Source: Actinomycetota bacterium (lineage in GTDB: Bacteria; Actinomycetota; Actinomycetes; Streptosporangiales; Streptosporangiaceae). Taken from it: a stretch of DNA of 8,505 nt. Shown piece by piece: positions 1 through 5,424 of the stretch. Position 1 is the stretch's first letter, and every line of letters starts with the position of its first letter. Below the pieces are notes generated by a model that saw only the letters and a list, made by a program, of their open reading frames with translations, searched no databases and was not told where the DNA came from. The stretch is from assembly GCA_003140115.1 (NCBI GenBank), contig PLIQ01000052.1:1-8505 (forward strand). The letters are read 5' to 3'. A program made the position numbers and the translations under genes.

Positions 1-307
1 CCTCCACGTCCTTGCGCCACTTGCGCGCGCCGCGCGTCCTCAGATCTGCGCTCAGGAGCGGCGCGGGTGTCATGGGCGGGGCGTAAAGCGGCACGAGATC
101 GGTGACCAGGGAGGACACTTCACCGAGGGTCCGGCTGCCGTACAGGGTGTTCAGCCTGTCGTCGTACTCCTCGCGGGTGAGGCGCCCGTCCGCGAAAGCA
201 TCGCCGAGCATGGCACGGACGATCTCCCGGTCGGCGTCCGAAGCGCGCATCGACGCGTGCCCCGGCTGCCGCGGGTCCAGACGGAACGACTCCCAGAAGG
301 TCTCCAT
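1..307 (-). CDS. DUF1707 (SHOCT-like) protein, N-terminal part, cut by window edge
   Basis: The minus strand is open from the ATG at 307-305 to the window edge, giving 102 codons. Residues ~20-71 carry the DUF1707 signature: MRASDADRE, then GRLTREEYDDRL, then SRTLGEVSSLVTDL. This short helical module sits at the N-terminus of many actinobacterial proteins, often ahead of transmembrane or DUF2154-like segments. Its biochemical role is unknown, though it is thought to be an interaction module. After the domain the sequence becomes basic (RTRGARKWRKD), as is common just before a membrane segment, but the remainder lies outside the window. The start is the first ATG in frame with the domain; the upstream Shine-Dalgarno match is poor (AGGGCGG). 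The gene is divergent from the amidase at 495. The domain call is firm; the full architecture cannot be known here. Confidence 0.85.
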   Translation of the reverse strand, partial: METFWESFRLDPRQPGHASMRASDADREIVRAMLGDAFADGRLTREEYDDRLNTLYGSRTLGEVSSLVTDLVPLYAPPMTPAPLLSADLRTRGARKWRKDVE

Positions 308-435
308 GGGAACACCGCCCTGTCCGCTGCCCGCCTCGTACTTTATCTACGCCATTATCCAGCAAGCGGTCTACGGCCGGGACGCCGAGGAGTCCAGGAA
401 GACACGGTGCAGCCCGGTTGTCGGCTATCGCCTAC

Positions 436-463
436 TTGACATCCATCTGCACAGCTTCATGAT
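436..463 (+). promoter_or_regulatory. Candidate sigma70-type promoter of the amidase gene
   Basis: A perfect -35 hexamer TTGACA (436-441) is followed after 16 bases by CATGAT (458-463), a 4/6 match to TATAAT. Transcription would begin near 470. The amidase ATG at 495 is preceded by a Shine-Dalgarno-like GAAAGGA at 483-489. The match is by eye only. The rest of the 308-494 intergenic region shows nothing else clear; on the minus strand GATAAT is present near 352-357 but without a convincing -35 partner. Confidence 0.4.
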
Positions 464-494
464 GTGAGGCATCGCGCCGCTGGAAAGGATATCC

Positions 495-1262
495 ATGACC
501 GGCAAGCTGGAGATCGGTCCTGACGGCCGGGTGACTGGCCCGGTGGCGATCACCTATAACAGCCCGTTCCCGACCAGCAACGGCTCCTGGGGATCGGGGG
601 CCATGATGGGCGTCGTGATGCACACGATGGTCGGGAACCTGCAGCCGACCACCGTCAATCTGTTTAACAGCTCCTCCGCCGCCGTCAGCGCGCATTTCGG
701 CATCGCGCAGGACGGCTCAGTCTGGCAGTTCGGGCCGATCGGCAAGGGCTGGATCGCCTGGGCGGAGATGGCCGGCAACGAAACCTGGTACTCGATCGAG
801 CACGCCGACGACGGCAACACCGAGAACCCGCTCACCGATGCTCAGCTCACCGCATCAGCGCAGCTGGTCGAGGTCCTCAGCAGGTTCGCTGGGTTCCCGC
901 TGCAGGTCACCGACTCGGTAGACATCAAGGGCTACGGAACTCACGTGATGGGCGGAGGTGCCTGGGGCGGCCACACCTGCCCAGGTCCCGGGCCGCGGGC
1001 CGGCCAGCGATACGAGATCATCAGCCGTGCGGAAGCGATCCGGGCGGGGCAGGTCGCCTGGACAAGCGACGGCAGCCTGTCCCTTAATGACCTAGCTGCG
1101 CAGCTCAAGACAGAGGTGTCTTCGATCCTGCAAATGACCGCGATCCATGACGGCGCATTCGCAAGCGATGCAGCTGCCTACATCAACGGCGTGTTCGCGG
1201 GAACTACCTCTCCCGGCGCGGCCATGCCGGCCGGAATCGTACTTTGGGTGCCTGGCAACTGA
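495..1262 (+). CDS. Zn-dependent N-acetylmuramoyl-L-alanine amidase (amidase_2/PGRP fold), no signal peptide
   Basis: This 255-residue protein has the pattern of the amidase_2/peptidoglycan-recognition family, which cleaves the amide bond between N-acetylmuramic acid and L-alanine. Visible landmarks are VMHTMVG (His43, first zinc ligand), the VSAHFGIAQDGSVWQF block (63-79; His67), YSIEHADDG (99-107; Glu102), and a C-terminal metal motif with His150 and GGHTCPG (158-164; Cys162). By comparison with T7 lysozyme and AmiD, His43, His150 and Cys162 are the likely zinc ligands. His160 sits two residues before Cys162, where those enzymes have a catalytic lysine. Residues ~165-255 are a tail without a recognisable cell-wall-binding repeat. 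There is no signal peptide or TM segment, so export would need a holin or another route; this resembles phage endolysins or a cytoplasmic/lysis-released enzyme. No other phage gene is nearby. The ATG has a reasonable Shine-Dalgarno (GAAAGGA, 483-489). Confidence 0.85.
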   Translation: MTGKLEIGPDGRVTGPVAITYNSPFPTSNGSWGSGAMMGVVMHTMVGNLQPTTVNLFNSSSAAVSAHFGIAQDGSVWQFGPIGKGWIAWAEMAGNETWYSIEHADDGNTENPLTDAQLTASAQLVEVLSRFAGFPLQVTDSVDIKGYGTHVMGGGAWGGHTCPGPGPRAGQRYEIISRAEAIRAGQVAWTSDGSLSLNDLAAQLKTEVSSILQMTAIHDGAFASDAAAYINGVFAGTTSPGAAMPAGIVLWVPGN

Positions 1263-1306
1263 CGAGCGACGAGATCCCGGCGAACTACTAGATCACTTTT
1301 CCCGAA

Positions 1307-1325
1307 CGGCCATGGTGCTTGGCCG
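1307..1325 (+). terminator. Weak hairpin downstream of the amidase gene
   Basis: CGGCCA (1307-1312) and TGGCCG (1320-1325) form a 6-bp stem with a 7-base loop, 45 bases after the amidase stop. No T-run follows. It could help end transcription between the convergent amidase gene and the minus-strand pseudogene, but a short GC-rich stem of this kind is common by chance. Confidence 0.2.
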
Positions 1326-1340
1326 CTGGTAAACGGCTTC

Positions 1341-1376
1341 TTTGCTGGCGCATCAGCCTTTGCTGGCGCATCAGCG
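1341..1376. repeat. Tandem duplication of an 18-bp unit at the 3' end of the pseudogene
   Basis: The unit TTTGCTGGCGCATCAGCC at 1341-1358 is repeated at 1359-1376 with only the last base changed. On the minus strand each copy carries a TGA in the reading frame of the acyl-CoA ligase tail, so the duplication created a second in-frame stop 18 bases beyond the first. It looks like a replication-slippage event next to a gene no longer under selection. Confidence 0.9.
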
Positions 1377-2106
1377 CAGCTTGCGCAGGAAGGGATCCTG
1401 CGGCTCGTAGGGTGCGACCTTGATCCGCGCGGCCATGACGATGGCTCCGTCTGGCCAGGCGGTGACCGGGCTGAGGTCAAGGTTGGTGACTTCGGGCAGG
1501 TCGTCGGCGAGCCGCGAGACCCGCAGCAGCAGGTCGCGCAGGTACGCCCCCCCGGACCAACGTCCCGGACCAGCTGGTCCGCGTCCGTGTCGGTCAGCGG
1601 CGCGAGCCGGGCGCCGCCGAGCCCGAACGTTACCAGCGGGCCGAAGGTGCGGTCAGCCGCGACCTTGATGATCACCTCGGTGCCGGCCGCTCGCGCGGCG
1701 ACGGTCGCGAGCGTCTTCGGCGTCGGCCAGCAGGATTCCGTAGCAGCCTAGAAGGTCGGTCGTCTGGCCGGGGAAAGCCAGCCCCCGGCAGGTGCCTGGC
1801 GGAGGAATTCGTGTGCCAGCGTGCGGGCTTCCCCGGCCCTGATATCAGCGAAGTCAGGGACGTCCCCGCGCGGTGCTGATGTTCGAGCAGCAAGGTGGCG
1901 ATGCCACGGTGGTGCATGTGATCGACTACCGCGAACGCGATCTCCGCCGCACCGCTCTGGCGGCCAGGTACTCGCTCACCGGTGGTGATGTGGCTGGCGC
2001 AGCCGACCACCTCGCCGTCCGACAACGCGAGCAACGCCACCTGATCCGGCGACGGGTCACGGCAGATCCGCCGCGCCTCGGTGTCGGCCGCCAGCCGGTT
2101 GAACTA
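1371..2106 (-). pseudogene. Decayed bifunctional GNAT acetyltransferase / acetate(acyl)-CoA ligase remnant
   Basis: Reading leftward from 2103, one frame gives the GNAT core: VALLALSDGEVVGCAS, then AEIAFAVVDHMHHRGIATL with the HRGIAT acetyl-CoA-binding loop. A second frame (from ~1864) gives GDVPDFADIRAGEARTLA...EFLRQAPAGGWLSPA, the linker before the ligase. A third frame (~1769-1721) gives TTDLLGCYGILLADA. The second frame returns with GTEVIIKVAADRTFGPLV and PLTDTDADQLVRDV of the ATP-grasp beta domain. After a run of seven C (1547-1553) the third frame resumes with YLRDLLLRVSRLADDLPEV and ends in DPFLRKLR with TGA at 1373-1371. Intact relatives are about 900 residues; here the CoA-binding domain, most of the ATP-grasp domain and the GNAT N-terminus are missing, and an in-frame TAG lies at 2106-2104. 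In intact proteins of this type (mycobacterial/Streptomyces Pat-like) the GNAT domain acetylates acyl-CoA synthetases; this copy cannot be functional. It follows the operon in the same orientation. Confidence 0.87.
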
Positions 2107-2144
2107 GCTGCGTGGTGCTCATTGCGGTCTCATTTGTCTTCGGG

Positions 2145-2792
2145 TCAGAAGCCGGGGCCGGCGATGCTGGCGTCGGCGTCGGGGTAGCTGAGGCGATCGC
2201 GGACGGCGACGACACCCCGAACGTGCCGGACCTTGCGCACGATGACGCGGCCCAGCGCGGCGGTCTCCGCTTTACCCTCCAGGGTCACGACGCCCGCCTG
2301 AACCGCCACCGTGAACTGGCGCGGGGCGGCCCCGAACTCCTGACAGATCACGTCGTCGGTGACCTCCTTGCGGATCTCCTCATCGGAGCGGTCGAAGACC
2401 GCCAGGACGTCGGTCCGGCTGATGATCCCGGCGAGCCGGCCGCTGGGGTCGGTGACGGGGAGTCGCTTGACCTGGAGGGTATACATCAGCCGGGCGGCCA
2501 CCTCGACCGAATCTTCTGGTGAGACGGTTATCGCCGGATGAGTCATCAGGTCGCCCGCGGTGAGGTCCTCGGTCTTCTGCTGCTCCCCCCGGTGGAGCAT
2601 GCCGGTGCTCAGCACCTTCCTGGCCAGCATGTCGGCCTCGGAGACCACCCCGATCACCTTCATGTCATCGTCGATGACCGGAAACGCGCTCACCCGGGAC
2701 TGACGGAGCCGAGCGGCCATCTCATTGAATGATGCGCCGAGCTTGACCGCCACGACCTGAGTGGTCATGGCGTCCTTGACGCTTGTCTTCAT
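2145..2792 (-). CDS. CBS-CBS-BON domain protein
   Basis: This 215-residue soluble protein has two CBS motifs followed by a BON domain. CBS1 (~8-60) runs from VKDAMTTQVVAV to VIGVVSEADML. CBS2 (~82-134) runs from DLMTHPAITVSPEDSV through VKRLPVTDPSGRLAGIIS to RTDVLAVF. BON (~136-203) contains FTVAVQAGVVTLEGKAE and VRGVVAVRDRLSY. Paired CBS motifs form a Bateman module that usually binds adenine nucleotides (AMP, ATP, NAD or SAM) as an energy sensor. BON domains are often periplasmic or membrane-associated, but no signal peptide is present here, so the protein is probably cytoplasmic. Proteins of this architecture are common near actinobacterial dormancy genes. The ATG lies two bases after the dehydrogenase stop (TAG-CG-ATG), and its weak Shine-Dalgarno (GGGA) is within the end of the dehydrogenase gene, so translational coupling is likely. 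Confidence 0.95.
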   Translation of the reverse strand: MKTSVKDAMTTQVVAVKLGASFNEMAARLRQSRVSAFPVIDDDMKVIGVVSEADMLARKVLSTGMLHRGEQQKTEDLTAGDLMTHPAITVSPEDSVEVAARLMYTLQVKRLPVTDPSGRLAGIISRTDVLAVFDRSDEEIRKEVTDDVICQEFGAAPRQFTVAVQAGVVTLEGKAETAALGRVIVRKVRHVRGVVAVRDRLSYPDADASIAGPGF

Positions 2793-2794
2793 CG

Positions 2795-3862
2795 CTATCG
2801 TCCCGTTTCGGGCGGGCTGAGGACGACCTTGAGCGCGCCGGTGGTGGCGGCGTTGGCGAACACGTCGTACGCCTCTTCAAACTGATCCAGGCCGAAGCGA
2901 TGGGTGATGAACCGCTTGGCGTCAATCTGGCCGTTGGTGACCAGGCGCATCAGGGTCGGGGTGGAGGAGGTGTCCTTCAGGCCCGTGGTGATCGTTATGT
3001 CCCTGATCCACTGTTCGTCCAGGCGCAGCGAGACGGCTCCGCCGTGCACGCCGATGTTCGCGATCCGGCCACCCGGCCGGACCAGCTTGACCGCCAGCTC
3101 GAACGTGGCCGGGAGCCCGACGGCCTCGATGGACACGTCCGCGCCGAGCCGCCCGGCCAGGTCCCCGGTCAGGTCCCTGATGACCCTCAGCGGGTCCTCG
3201 CGGGAGTTGTTCACGATCACGTCAGCGCCGAAGTACTTGGCCGCTTCCAGCCGGGCGTCGGACAAGTCGATGGCGACAATGTGGCTCGGGCTGAACAGCC
3301 GCGCGCACGCGATCGCCGCCAAGCCAACCGGGCCGGCCCCGACGACGGCGACGACATCGCCCGGACGCACGCCTCCGGCCAGGACGCCGACCTCGTAGCC
3401 GGTGGGCAGAACGTCGGCCAGCATGAGGATCTCCTCGTCGGCCGCGCCGTCGGGTACCCGGAACGTGGAGGTGTCGGCGAACGGCACGCGAACGTACTCG
3501 GCCTGGGTGCCGTCGATCGAGTGGCCGAGGACCCAGCCGCCGCCGGACTGGCACTGCCCGTAGCGGGCCTCGCGGCAGAACCGGCATGTCCCGCACGCGC
3601 TGACGCTGGAGACCAGCACACGGTCGCCCGGCGTGAGCGTACGGACGCCGTCGCCGACCTCGTCGACGGTCCCGACCGCCTCGTGACCCAGAATCCGGCC
3701 GTTGCGCACCTCAGGCAGGTCGCCCTTGAGAATGTGCAGGTCGGTACCGCAGATCGTGGTCGCATCCACCTGCACGATAATGTCGCCGTCATCGGTGATC
3801 TCGGGGTCGGGTACCTCGTCCCAGGACTTGCGGCCGGGACCGTGGTAAACGAGGGCTCTCAT
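2795..3862 (-). CDS. Zinc-dependent medium-chain alcohol dehydrogenase
   Basis: This complete 355-residue MDR-family enzyme would oxidise an alcohol, or reduce an aldehyde, with a nicotinamide cofactor. Catalytic zinc ligands are visible as Cys38 (TICGTDLH), His60-Glu61 (GHEAVG) and probably Asp150. The structural zinc is bound by Cys90, Cys93, Cys96 and Cys104. The Rossmann motif VVGAGPVG is at 173-180 and Asp199 closes the second beta strand (VAIDL), which suggests NAD(H) rather than NADP(H). The C-terminal substrate/dimer region contains RDITITTGL and THRFGLDQFEEAYDVF. The start is well supported: GGTGGAGG lies just upstream of the ATG, and that ATG overlaps the stop of the preceding small ORF as ATGA. 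Substrate is unknown; the conserved threonine-dehydrogenase/alcohol-dehydrogenase pattern does not settle it. A truncated relative lies at 5071-5388. Confidence 0.96.
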   Translation of the reverse strand: MRALVYHGPGRKSWDEVPDPEITDDGDIIVQVDATTICGTDLHILKGDLPEVRNGRILGHEAVGTVDEVGDGVRTLTPGDRVLVSSVSACGTCRFCREARYGQCQSGGGWVLGHSIDGTQAEYVRVPFADTSTFRVPDGAADEEILMLADVLPTGYEVGVLAGGVRPGDVVAVVGAGPVGLAAIACARLFSPSHIVAIDLSDARLEAAKYFGADVIVNNSREDPLRVIRDLTGDLAGRLGADVSIEAVGLPATFELAVKLVRPGGRIANIGVHGGAVSLRLDEQWIRDITITTGLKDTSSTPTLMRLVTNGQIDAKRFITHRFGLDQFEEAYDVFANAATTGALKVVLSPPETGR

Positions 3863-4005
3863 GCTGCCTCCACCTGCTGGTTAAGTTCTGCTCCCAAGCC
3901 TGCCCGTGAACGCAGCCGCGGGCCAGGGCCGAAAGTCCATTTCTGGCCGATCAGCTGGCGGTTTGCGCCAGTCACCGGCAGCCTTCTGACGTGATGCGTG
4001 TTCAT
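3859..4005 (-). CDS. 48-residue small ORF overlapping the dehydrogenase start; CBS-like N-terminus
   Basis: The ATG at 4005-4003 is preceded by GGAGGAGCG, the strongest Shine-Dalgarno-like sequence in this operon, ten bases upstream. The ORF ends with TGA at 3861-3859, which overlaps the dehydrogenase ATG as ATGA, a typical translational-coupling arrangement. Residues 5-20 (HVRRLPVTGANRQLIG) resemble the core of a CBS motif and share RLPVT with CBS2 of the protein at 2145-2792. The rest, rich in Arg, Gly and Gln, matches nothing I recognise. Likely readings are a coupling/leader peptide for the dehydrogenase, or the remnant of a truncated CBS gene whose start signals survive. Its Shine-Dalgarno is buried in the hairpin at 4017-4052. 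Whether a stable peptide is made cannot be told from the sequence. Confidence 0.5.
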   Translation of the reverse strand: MNTHHVRRLPVTGANRQLIGQKWTFGPGPRLRSRAGLGAELNQQVEAA

Positions 4006-4016
4006 CGCTGGACGCT

Positions 4017-4052
4017 CCTCCGGCCAGCACCCTGATGGGCGCTGGCCGGAGG
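4017..4052 (-). promoter_or_regulatory. Strong hairpin covering the Shine-Dalgarno of the small ORF (or intercistronic terminator)
   Basis: CCTCCGGCCAGC (4017-4028) and GCTGGCCGGAGG (4041-4052) are perfect 12-bp complements. Inside, CCC (4030-4032) can pair with GGG (4037-4039) around a TGAT loop after one A/C mismatch. In the minus-strand transcript the 3' arm contains GGAGG, the core of the ribosome-binding site for the ORF starting at 4005. The hairpin begins 57 bases after the stop of the membrane-protein gene. No U-run follows, so a classical intrinsic terminator is less likely than a structure that masks translation or stabilises processed mRNA ends. Confidence 0.6.
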
Positions 4053-4109
4053 TAGTTGCCGATGGTGCTGTGCGTGTGTTGCGGTCGGGCCAGGTTGGCC
4101 GGGCCGGGG

Positions 4110-4709
4110 TTAGGCGGTCTTGGCCGGCGTGGGCCCGGTGGCTGGGATGGCCTCGTGGGTGATCTCGGGCCGGCGGCCCAGAGCCAGGACGAACACCGAG
4201 CCGATCAGGGTCAGGCCGCCCAGGGCGAACGCGACTAGCGCGGCGATGTACAAGATCTGCGAGACCTTCCACCAGCCGTAAGCGTTCAGCAGCATGCTGC
4301 GCAGCGTGGTGCCCTTGAACACCGTCGCCACCTCGCCGGCCAGGGCCACGTTCTTCGGCTGCGCGATCGCCTCGGTGGACAGCTGGGAGTAGGTCTTGCC
4401 GCCGCCGATCTCGGACAGGTGGACGGCGATGAAGTGGTCAGCGTAGGCCTCGGCCTGCTGCCCGGTCAGCATCTGCTGCCCGGCGTACTGCGAGACGCTG
4501 GGAATCATGCTCGGGGTGATCTCGGTGCCGGCCTTGGGGTTCGCGAACGCGGCCTTGGGCGGGAAGAAGATCTGCTGCGAGGACAGCTGGCCCTGCACGG
4601 TGTTGTGCACGTAAGCCGAACCCCACGTCAGCAGCCCCCCCGCGGCCAGCAAGATCACCGCGGCGGCGAACCCCACGATGACGGTCAGATGGGAAGAATA
4701 GCGGCGCAT
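4110..4709 (-). CDS. Two-TM membrane protein of the actinobacterial family often misnamed 'aromatic ring-opening dioxygenase LigA'
   Basis: This 199-residue protein has a TM helix at ~9-29 (LTVIVGFAAAVILLAAGGLL), an extracytoplasmic segment of ~120 residues, a second TM helix at ~152-177, and a short cytoplasmic tail rich in Pro, Thr and Ala. The outer segment contains features I recall from a common actinobacterial family: QLSSQQIFFPPKAAF (41-55), SVSQYAGQQMLTGQQAEAYADH (71-92, hallmark QYAGQQ and AYADHFI), GGGKTYSQLS (102-111) and LRSMLLNAYGWW (136-147). Databases often label these proteins LigA, but no dioxygenase fold or iron-binding residues are seen. The real function is unknown. The ATG has a good Shine-Dalgarno (AAGGAGA, about 8 bases upstream). 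It is the first gene of the minus-strand cluster, separated from the small ORF by 104 bases and a strong hairpin. Confidence 0.9.
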   Translation of the reverse strand: MRRYSSHLTVIVGFAAAVILLAAGGLLTWGSAYVHNTVQGQLSSQQIFFPPKAAFANPKAGTEITPSMIPSVSQYAGQQMLTGQQAEAYADHFIAVHLSEIGGGKTYSQLSTEAIAQPKNVALAGEVATVFKGTTLRSMLLNAYGWWKVSQILYIAALVAFALGGLTLIGSVFVLALGRRPEITHEAIPATGPTPAKTA

Positions 4710-4801
4710 CAGAATGTCTCCTTCTAGCTGAGGGGGCCGGTCCGGCCCGCCTGTTTCAGCTTGTTACCTGGAGTCTGCCGCCCACCCGGGCGCACCCGTC
4801 A

Positions 4802-4837
4802 CGGCCAGAAGTCACCCCCTAACGGGACCTCCGTCAC
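4802..4837 (-). promoter_or_regulatory. Two candidate DosR/DevR-like sites upstream of the membrane-protein operon
   Basis: Compared with the DosR 14-base core GGGACTWWAGTCCC, 4802-4815 (CGGCCAGAAGTCAC) matches at 9 positions and 4824-4837 (GGGACCTCCGTCAC) at 10. Their centres are 22 bases apart, about two helical turns, so both would face the same side of the DNA. They lie ~93-128 bases upstream of the ATG at 4709, with a possible -10 TAACAA at 4766-4761 on the minus strand. Both matches are imperfect and were found by looking for this motif, so the support is modest. The rest of 4710-4863 shows no other clear signal. Confidence 0.33.
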
Positions 4838-4863
4838 TCGGCCGCCGCGTTTAGAGCCGCCTG

Positions 4864-5040
4864 ATGACAAGGCAGCACGAGCAGCGCCGCGGCGATCGAG
4901 GCGCCCACGAGCGCCGCAGCGGAGCGGACGCGCGCGGACTACTGGACGAGCGGCTAGCCCGCGGTGATATCGACGCTACGGAATACCAGAAGCTGCGGGG
5001 CCTGATCGCCGCGGGCGATGATCAGGCCCCGCTGGCGCAG
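4864..5040 (+). pseudogene. SHOCT-like coding remnant without its own stop
   Basis: In the plus frame starting at the ATG 4864, residues ~26-49 read LLDERLARGDIDATEYQKLR..., an excellent fit to the SHOCT short C-terminal motif (L-x-x-x-A-x-G-x-I/D-x-x-E-Y/F-x-x-x-K/R-x-x-L). Preceding residues are low-complexity Arg-rich sequence, a stop lies just upstream (4852-4854), and there is no convincing Shine-Dalgarno. Real SHOCT domains end the protein soon after this motif. Here the frame stays open to 5739, but beyond ~5070 it is only the antisense of the dehydrogenase fragment and the kinase gene. I therefore read it as a fragment of a SHOCT gene rather than a 291-residue protein. A chance reading frame in GC-rich DNA remains possible. 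Confidence 0.33.
4995..5032. terminator. 13-bp perfect inverted repeat between converging remnants
   Basis: GCGGGGCCTGATC (4995-5007) and GATCAGGCCCCGC (5020-5032) are exact reverse complements separated by 12 bases. It lies 38 bases beyond the stop of the minus-strand dehydrogenase fragment and at the end of the plus-strand SHOCT-like remnant, where a bidirectional terminator would be expected. No T-run flanks it, which is usual for actinobacterial hairpins. The stem itself is certain; the terminator role is inferred from position. Confidence 0.5.
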
Positions 5041-5070
5041 CGAGCGGCCGATCTTAGGAAGCCCGCAGCA

Positions 5071-5388
5071 TTAAACGCTACGGCTCAGGACGACCTTGAG
5101 CGCTCCGGTGTCAGCTGGCCTGGCGAATACATCGTAGGCCTTGTCGAACTCATCCAGCGCGAAGCGGTGGGTGACAAACCGTCCGGCGTCGATGTGGTGG
5201 CTGGCCAGAAGGCGCAGCAGTGTCGGCGTGGAGTACGCGTCGACCAGGCCGGTCGTGATGGTAATGTCCCTGGTCCACTGGTCCTCCAGGTGCAGGGTCA
5301 ATCTCCGCTTCTGTCGGGATATCATTGCCGCGGTGTTTTGGCGACAATTCGGCCGGCAGAGGCGAACGTCCCTCGCAGGCAGGCCCAA
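5071..5388 (-). pseudogene. C-terminal fragment of a second zinc alcohol dehydrogenase
   Basis: The minus-strand frame ends with TAA at 5073-5071. From about 5301 to the stop it encodes the last ~75 residues of an MDR dehydrogenase. My hand alignment with residues 278-349 of the dehydrogenase at 2795-3862 gives 49 identities in 72 positions without gaps, including RDITITTGL, THRF, AYDVFA and TGALKVVLS. The zinc sites, the Rossmann fold and ~75% of the protein are absent. Upstream of 5301 only a GRI-like scrap of the preceding strand can be discerned in another frame (~5345), so the 5' part was lost by deletion with frameshift. An ATG at 5388 would give a 105-residue ORF, but its first 29 residues match nothing. 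It lies directly downstream of the kinase gene ending at 5425. Confidence 0.82.
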
Positions 5389-5424
5389 TGTCCCGTGACG
5401 GCCCCTATCCGCGCGTCTCGCCGA

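Noticed and set aside
102..467. 121-codon plus-strand frame across the left end
   Set aside because: It is antisense to the DUF1707 gene, whose motif is unambiguous, and runs through the intergenic promoter region with Arg/Ser-rich sequence.
2783..3994. 403-codon plus-strand open frame opposite the dehydrogenase
   Set aside because: It is the antisense of a clear zinc dehydrogenase with intact zinc and Rossmann motifs; its translation is Gly/Ala/Arg/Asp-rich with no family resemblance, as expected for a GC-rich shadow frame.
3859..4272. 137-residue minus-strand ORF starting inside the membrane-protein gene
   Set aside because: Its first two thirds overlap the membrane-protein gene out of frame and are low-complexity. 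The internal ATG at 4005 has the strong Shine-Dalgarno, so only the 48-codon version is supported.
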